NCBI GenBank assembly: GCA_000697335.1
Contig: JNEM01008755.1
Coordinates: 1-17,340 of the forward strand
From: Conidiobolus incongruus B7586
Lineage: Eukaryota; Entomophthoromycota; Entomophthoromycetes; Entomophthorales; Conidiobolaceae
DNA length: 17,340 bases
Reading direction: 5' to 3'
Shown here: one piece after another, positions 9,740 to 17,340 of the stretch
How positions within the stretch are numbered: position 1 is the first letter of the stretch
How the letters are laid out: each line of letters opens with the position of its first letter
Made by a program: the position numbers and the translations under genes
The notes under the pieces: model-generated
Database searches by the model: none
What the model was told of the DNA's origin: nothing
The model's input: the letters and a program-made list of their open reading frames with translations, nothing else

Positions 9740-11466
9740 ATGAAACTGATTATATTATCTTTTTTGCTGACTAGTATCGTTGATCAAAATTGCCCTAATG
9801 GAACCCGTCAACGTAAAGAGATTCGTGAATTGTCTAATGATGAGTTAAATCGTTTCTTTAAAGCTGTATTACAGCTACATTCTGGTAATCGTCCTAATCT
9901 TTACGATGCTCTTGTGAAAACTTATTTGGATTCCCCGCCTCAAGTGCATTCTGTCCCCAAATTTCTGATCTGGCACCGAAGATTTATCAGAGAGTTTGGA
10001 GCTGCATTACAAGCAATCGATCCTTCAGTCACCCTTCCTTATTGGAATTAGTCTTATGATCCGCAGGCTCCCGAACTTAGTGGCATTCTCAGTAGTAAAT
10101 ACTTCTGTGGCAATGGTGACCAGAATAATGGATATTGTGTTACTGATGGTCGATTTGCAGACTGGACAACTTACTACAACAATGGATCCACCAACACTAG
10201 AAGCTGTCTCTTACATCATTATGACAGTGGTGACCGTATTAGTGCGTTCTATTCGTTAGAAACTGTTAATTCTATTATTGATCAAGCCGCTTCCTATGAA
10301 GATTTGCACACTGGTATTGAATATACTTCCCACGCTGCGGTACATAATGGCATTGGTGGCCATATGTCTACAATGGCTAGTACCAATGATCCCTTATTCT
10401 GGGTTCATCATGCCTACTTGGACAAATTGTATCAGACTGGCAATTGAAGCACAATGCTTTGGTTCACGATTTTGAAATTCAAAATTACGATGGATCAGCT
10501 GCCAATATTAATGATCAATTGACTCCATACCCTGAAAGTGTTAGATATGCTATGGACACTAGGAATTTTTGCTATAGCTATGATGATGATCAAGTGACTC
10601 AACCTGTAGTGAATCAATCCACTCCCACTTTGGAACCAATTACATAACCAACTGCCACAGCCACAATCACTGAAGCCCCATTTGCTGCCAGCTCAAGTAC
10701 AATTGGAAGCAATCCTACCACATCAGGTTCAGCTACTCGTCCCACATCTACCAAACTCGACAATCATAATTCTAATCATACTCAATCTAGTCGTTTTGGA
10801 GGTATTCAACTCCCTAAGAACCCATTCATTAATGTTAATAAGATATTCCAAGACCTTAAGACCAAATCCGAAGAGCTTATTAAGAAATTGGCACTTCAGG
10901 TAGCTTCCAAAGTCATTATTTTATCCAATGATCGTACCAATCTCATCTGTATCAGAACGCCACCACCTGCTCCAGATACTTGGATCCGAACGAACGGTTA
11001 CAATATCACTATGCTTTGTTCAATTGAGACTCAATTGAGTGCATTGACTGTCAAGTACAATCTCATTCCAGCATACATTTCCCCATCCTGTCTCTTGAAG
11101 CGGCCTGACATGTTGCTGAAAATAGTTCCTAGTTTGAGTTAAGTAGTCGTCAAGAACAAAACTATGAATTTAGCTTCCATTTACAATAATTTACCCTTGA
11201 ACCCTCTTCCCGCAACACCTTCAGATTTTAAGACGTTACTCAGCATTCAATCTGTGGTTTGGACTAGTCCAAGTAATGATGATGATAATAACCGTGACAA
11301 TGTCTCAGCTTCCCCTAAGCCAATCGGCGTTCAACAAATATACACCACCAATATATTACTATCTACACCTTGCGTTGCACCCATTAAACATCAAAGTACC
11401 GCTTGCACTACCGCCATTACTATACTTCCTACAAGTTCACTATGCTCAACCACGACCAAAGTTTAA
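9740..11466 (+). pseudogene. Secreted tyrosinase (type-3 copper oxidase), broken copy
   Basis: The frame opens with a short signal peptide (MKLIILSFLLTSIVDQ) and NCPNGTRQRKEIRELS, as in fungal tyrosinases. The copper-A region has H70 and H79 in VHSVPKFLIWHRRF, then LPYWN. The copper-B region has H198 and H202 (SHAAVH) and DPLFWVHHAYLD, a full match to the family pattern with ligand H224. Such enzymes oxidise phenols to quinones for melanin. Past the core come HNALVHDFE, a Thr/Pro/Ser-rich linker, and a C-terminal part with scattered Cys ending at 11464-11466. The whole would be about 575 codons with no intron. Lesions: TAG at 10049-10051, where the family has Trp (PYWDWS); a frame change near 10435-10447, in the conserved DKLW..W segment; and TAA at 10645-10647 and 11140-11142, each with coding-like sequence continuing in frame beyond it. 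Gly87 stands where the copper-A pattern has an invariant Glu, and Tyr62 sits where I would expect the first copper-A His. The gene cannot give an active enzyme. Confidence 0.92.
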
Positions 11467-14400
11467 TAATATAAACCTACTCAACAACCCAATTATCTTG
11501 TTTTAAAACTTGGATTTTATTAATGATTAATTAAATAAATTGAATTAAAAATTTAATAATAATAATAATTTTGAATAATTTAATTAATAGTTATATTAAT
11601 TACTAATCCAATATATTTAAAAAATTTTTTATTAATAATTTTAATCAAAATTAGTAACTTAAAAAGGATTACCTAATTAGAGTAAATTATAGAACTTATA
11701 ATTTTTTATTTGAGATTTTAATATATTTATAAGTAGAGATATTGATTGTTTTTTTTATAATTTTATATAAATTTTATATTTGAAACATAAAATAAATTAA
11801 TTAAAAAAAATCCCTTAGAATAATAATTATATATAATTTTATTAATAGTTAATAATAAAATTTTAATTTTTAATAATTGTATTATAGGGTTGAAATTAAT
11901 TTAATTTAAAAGGTTAAAAAAGTTTATTAGACAAGAGATTTTTTTTGGTGTATTATAATATTATATTTTTATGATGTATTATTAAAATTTTCTTTAATTA
12001 CTCAAATGGATTGGTTTATTGATAAGATTTTATATATATTATTTATATTTAATATCAATTTTATATTTTAATAAATGGAATTAAAATAATTATTTTCCAA
12101 TTTCTATCTATTCAATTTAGAATCTACCAATTATAAAATGATTAGCTGAATTTTTAATTAAAATGTATTATATCTATATTTGATAAAGTTAATATTAATT
12201 AATTATTTAAAATAATTTCGGAAATTGATAATTCAATTATACTAGAATATTTATTACTAAATGGAAAATAGTTAATCAATCGGTGTTAATTTCTATTTAA
12301 ATCAATTTAAAATTAAATTTTCATTAATGGAAATATTCAAAATAATATTCCTTAATTGAATTCACTGAATTTAAAATCATTAAGGAAATTTCCTATTACA
12401 TATACAGACTTATTATATAACAAAGTATGGTAATTGTGATCATTTTTAATGTATTTTTAATATTAATCTATGCTTATTAATGATGATCAGATAAATATGG
12501 TTATGTATGTCAAATACAATGAAATGTAGTAGATTCTTTTCACTTTGTTTGGTTGTTAATTAGAAAATTACCCTATTTGGTAAGGATTTCCGCTATTTAA
12601 CTATTGAATTTTCTTGTTAAATTAAAATTGTTTACCTTCCAAATTGATTTGGTTTCTGGTAAATTTGTTATGAATTGAACAGTTATAACCACTTGTTTAG
12701 TATTAACATATTAAGAATTAATATTTTGTAAAATTAGAAAATGTGCGAGATACTCAAATTTTCCGATTAGCATATGTGACTCTAAAATAGTGTACTAAGT
12801 AATGAATAATTGTATTTTCGTTAATTCAATATTAATAATTAATGAATAATTTTATTCCGATTTATTATCAATATTATCAATTTCTTAATATCATAATCCA
12901 TCTTTATTGTGAATTTGTACGTATTAAATTTGGTTTATTGGAATAGTTCGATAATTCGAATCGGATATTACCTTATTTTTATTACCCTTAACCAAACACT
13001 TTCGCGCATATTCCTAATAGTATTTATAAATATATGCTTTTTACACATAATCATTAGTACATCCTATAATAGATCGCAAAATTTATAAATTGATTGGGAC
13101 AATTTTAAATAATTTACTCTTTACACAATAAAAATGAAGCGATTATTATAAAGTCCCATTTTTTTAATTCAATATAAGATCTAGAATTTGACGTGAGAAA
13201 TTTTTAATTTGATCTAGTGGTTTATTATCTGCGAAAATGGGTCAAAAATGTTCTGGTACATTTTATGTATTGAAACATACTTTGAAATTTCTTGAATATG
13301 ATATATCCAATAACTAGAATTCAAAGCAATTGACTTTATAAATATTACCAAGTGGTAATACTTAGTAGAAATAGAATTCGTACATCCAATAAAACTCAAA
13401 TAATTCTTATTATATTGAGAAATTTGGAAATTTTGAATTTTCTTGGTGTACCAGTTTAGCTATAAATTTCTCATTTTTTTCAATCCAGTACAATATAAGG
13501 AATAAAAGTTTTAAATGATTACGTTATATTTGATATTTATAATTAATCTAGGGACAATATGATTTTTATTAAATATTGAGTTTTCAATTCCATTCTAATT
13601 CTGATGGAAATTTAATTATTTATTCTTCATATTTTTGTATTCAGCGCAATACGTATCACATAATTTCAATTTGGCAATATTTATATCAAGTATCACAATT
13701 GTTGTAAATGATTTCATTATATCATTATTATATAAATTTATTTTTTTTCGCGATATTATTTGAATTTTTGTGAAGTGAAATAATTTTTGAATGGATAAAT
13801 ATATAATATGAATTATTTATAATTAAATCAAATAAAATTATAATTTAATAATTTTTAGAATTAAAACAATTAAAATATCAATAAATAAATTAAAATATTG
13901 ATGTAAAATAAAACAAATTACACTCATTATAACATAATACTGACACTCTATATATGTCTAAACTCATCTTATAATAATAAATATAGAAAAAATTTTTATC
14001 TATAAATAAACTAAAATTAAAGCAAAAAACTAGAAATTCGCTCCAAATAAATAAACAAATGAAAACAGTTTTAAATTTAGAATATTGTCCTAATTTCGGT
14101 ATTTTCGCATATATATGGTTAATTCAATAATGTATCATTGATGAATTTTGAACATTTAGTTCTTTAGATTAAAACGAAAAAACCTAAAATTGCTATTGGA
14201 AATATATTATTAATTCAGAATATTTATTTGAGAATTGATATTAAACAATGGATTCCCATTCATTTAATTTCTTAAGAATATAACTCTAAATCTCATCTTA
14301 TTGTAATATCTTTTTAAAAAATCTACAAAATTTAATATATATATCACTTATAAATTTCTTAATTTTAAACAATTTTAAAAAAAAACCTTAAATAATTTTA

Positions 14401-17340
14401 TTAATTAATACTAATATTTAGCTATTTAAAGCATTTAATTTTAAAATATTTTCCATATTTGAATTACAATGAAAGATGTATATTATTCAATTTCCAATAA
14501 TGTTTAATTATAAAATAATTCTAATTCGTGATACTTTTTTGAAAAAAATTTTGAATTTGATATTGTTATTATAATTTAAGTTCGATTATCATCACCAAAT
14601 CGAATTATTTGAATTTCCACGTGAACTCAAATCTACTAATCGAAAAGGCACCAAGATCATCAAATCAATTCTAAATCAATTCGAATTATTTGCATTAATT
14701 TAATTTGATATATGGATAAAATTCAAATCCGGATAATAAAAACAATATTTGTTTATAAATCAAATAAGTATTCTGACAATCAAATCTAGAATTATTTCAA
14801 ATTTTTGCAGATTTATTTAATTTTAGGTGAAGTAATGATATCAATTTCAAATCCTAAGTAAATTATCGTCTTTAAAGGTTGATAAAATCGAATAGTTCTA
14901 CCGTATTTTAATATGTTAGATAAATATTCACTCCTCATTCAATCAACTGGGGATGATGCTAGATTACAATGTTTTTATTGCTAATAATACATTAAAATTG
15001 ATAATACTAATATTTTAAATTTCTAAAATATGATGATCAGATGTAATGTTTTTTGGATATATCAATTGTTTGAATTGCTACTTCAATCGCTTTTCAATTA
15101 TTATCAAATTTTGAATATTCAAGTTCAAAATAATTTATCATATATGATATCATATTATTAGTAATTATTAAATTGTGTGATATGAATCATTAAATATATG
15201 AACTCAGTAATGTTATTATCCAATCATCAACCTTTTATTCATATGTTCAAATTATTGAATAATGATTGAATTCCAATCTTTAGATTCTAACTTGTGCACT
15301 TTGTATAACTCAACAATACAATCTAAGGCCCTAAAAATCAAGTTTAATTATTACATCGGATATAGTGCTTTTATAAATATATGTGATATATTAAAATTCA
15401 CTTTTTTACAATAGACCTTTATAATAATACATCTAATATAAAAGCTCTATTTAGTTATTACATTTTAAAATATCAATTCCATTTTGAATTGAGTTATTCA
15501 ATAATATATTTATTAAAAGGATTCAATTAATATTAATCAACTAATGTAGTTTTGAAATATCATTAAAAAAAAATAAATGCAATTCTCAATTAATTAATAT
15601 AATAATATTTATTAAAATTTTCTTTTAATTAGTAATTTAATTAATTCGATTAAAAAAAGAAATTTCCGCTGTTTGAAAATTTATCACTAGTATTCAGTGT
15701 CCATTATACATAGCATAAATTGCCTAGAATGGATCAAATGGATATTTAATTTGTTTAATTATTAATTTCAAAAATAAAGCTAGATTGTGATCATCGGAAA
15801 ATTTTAGATTTTAAAAAAATAGTAGAATACTAAATTATTCTCAATTACACAATATATATTAATTATTTATATTGTGCTAATAATATTGAACAGTATCACC
15901 AGTGAAAATATGATTAATAATAGAATTGGTGATTTATTTTCTAGAACTAATAATGACGATAATTCCCAGAGAAAGAGGTTAAAATAGAGACTGATAAATA
16001 TAAGAATTTCAAAGGCTAACGGTATATCATTCTATAAATTGATCATGAATCGAAGTGATAATACGATAATATAAATTACTTATGACACATGTTTAAAACT
16101 AGCAGTCCTATATAAATATCAATTCCGATATTGATTCATTGTAAACTGTTTGAGGCAAACTGCTAAAGCATAATATTATGCCATAATCAATTCAATTTAT
16201 AACTTGTTTCACTGATAAATTTTTATATGATTTCAAATTTAGAGGAATTCAAAATATTAAATTTAAATTTTTATAAAAAAAAGCTTTAATATAAATTTGA
16301 TAAACCAAAGTATTAATTTTATTTATTACATATTTTTTAAATTATTTGTACTAGTTTACAATTTTATCAATTACTAAAATATAAAATTTTAGTTAGTTGG
16401 ATTGATTAATTTAATTATATTTATTCACTTAAATCCGTATATTTACATAATCATTTATGTATTAAAGCATTATGGATATAAATTATTATTATATCATTAT
16501 AACATTACTTGTATATTATATTAAAAAGCGCAATATATAATCAATTAAATTTTATAATACTGCTTTAATTTTCTCATTATATTATTTTACAATAACTAAA
16601 CAATATTAAAACAATGTAGATTTTTTAAAAAAAAGGTGAATCAAAAAAGATATCTCGTATTGCTTGATTGAGTTAAAACTCATAATTATCACCAAATGCA
16701 ACATATTCAAAATATATTTTTTTGGCATATTTATTCAATAACTGAGACTAATTTTAATATGTTTACCTCTTTTATTTCTTATTATTCTAATTTATAATTC
16801 CGAGAACTATTTGGCAATTTTTGCCTTGATGCACTATACCTTTTAACAAAACTAATACTTGCCAATTTTCAAATAACGAATAAAAGTTCAAAATTGGAAT
16901 TGACCGAAATGTGACAAATTTATTATAATGTAGTTAATTTTTAAGTTGCATAATTGTTTTTATTAATTATTTATATCGAATTCTTTGTATAATTTTTCAT
17001 TATTACAAATAATGCGAATATTATACAACTATAGAATGGTATTAAATTTTATCTTCAGTATCATTTATATAATATCATTTTATAAATAATATAGTTGAAA
17101 TTTTTAGAAATATACCAAATATTTTATTGATATTTTTTATATTATATTGAAAAGTTATTTATTTTATATATTGACAAAATTGAAAAGAATATTGACATAT
17201 TCAAATTTGTTTGAATCTTATAAATTAAACATTTATGAATTATAACTATCATATTATTATAATAGTTTTTTTTAAAAAAATCAATTAAACTAATAAACAT
17301 ATATCCAAAACGATAGGTTATTTATATATTGATTAATATA
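11467..17340. other. 5.9 kb of AT-rich DNA without supportable genes
   Basis: I read both strands and found no gene, tRNA, rRNA, long repeat or mobile element I can support. The stretch nearest the tyrosinase (11,510-12,100) is almost pure A and T. From about 12,100 to 17,000 scattered C and G raise complexity slightly, as in ordinary spacer. The only longer open frame, 13214-13399 (-), has 61 residues with composition expected by chance. A short direct repeat (TCGAATTATTTG) occurs at 14600-14611 and 14681-14692, and a 12-bp palindrome (ATCATATATGAT) lies at 15137-15148. A small coding-like frame at 15910-15987 is discussed among the findings. Confidence 0.55.

Noticed and set aside
5530-11466. 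Reassigned stop codons as an explanation for in-frame stops
   Set aside because: TGA falls just before a conserved Arg in the phosphatase, TAG at a conserved Trp in the tyrosinase, and TAA within its linker. No single recoding fits, frame changes are also present, and the two intact genes end normally with TAA and TGA.
12945-12975. TTCGATAATTCGAATCGG as a possible tRNA or palindromic operator
   Set aside because: Flanks do not form a cloverleaf, and the partial symmetry is common in AT-rich DNA.
13214-13399. 61-residue open frame on the minus strand
   Set aside because: It is short, in AT-rich spacer, with no family motif, no splice context and no coding-like composition.

Overview
The window looks like nuclear DNA of an early-diverging fungus. 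Exons are close to normal base composition, but they sit in very AT-rich DNA. The confidently placed introns are spliceosomal, mostly 49-55 bp, with GTAAGT/GTAATC-type donors, TTTAAC/TTCTAAC-type branch sites and TTTAG/TTAG acceptors. A zygomycete-style secreted tyrosinase is present. An AT-rich Entomophthoromycotina relative such as Conidiobolus would fit, but this is inference from gene content and base composition, not an identification.

Layout. Bases 1-1250 are non-coding and differ in composition from the rest; they may be a heavily decayed repeat. At 2085-3563 (+) lies an intact three-exon gene for the alpha-type (GMPPA) subunit of GDP-mannose pyrophosphorylase. A 2-kb AT-rich gap follows, with an (AT)n microsatellite at 5359-5383. 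At 5530-7049 (-) lies a histidine acid phosphatase gene broken by stops and frameshifts, with its catalytic arginine replaced. At 7662-8612 (+) lies an intact-looking five-exon gene for a basic, probably nuclear protein of 247 residues that I do not recognise. At 9740-11466 (+) lies a secreted tyrosinase gene, also broken. The last 5.9 kb hold no gene I can support.

How the parts relate. GMPPA belongs to the GDP-mannose supply for glycosylation and wall mannans. The phosphatase and tyrosinase belong to secreted-enzyme families, and I infer that both are dead copies of genes with functional relatives elsewhere in the genome. The window therefore shows one housekeeping gene, one unfamiliar small gene and two decaying accessory genes, rather than an operon-like or coordinated system. 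I see no CRISPR, tRNA, rRNA or intact mobile element, and no convincing new system. The best leads are the unknown five-exon gene with its C-terminal W...IP..WV.PP.PSS..W motif, and the decay pattern of the phosphatase, where two well-inferred changes hit CpG sites.
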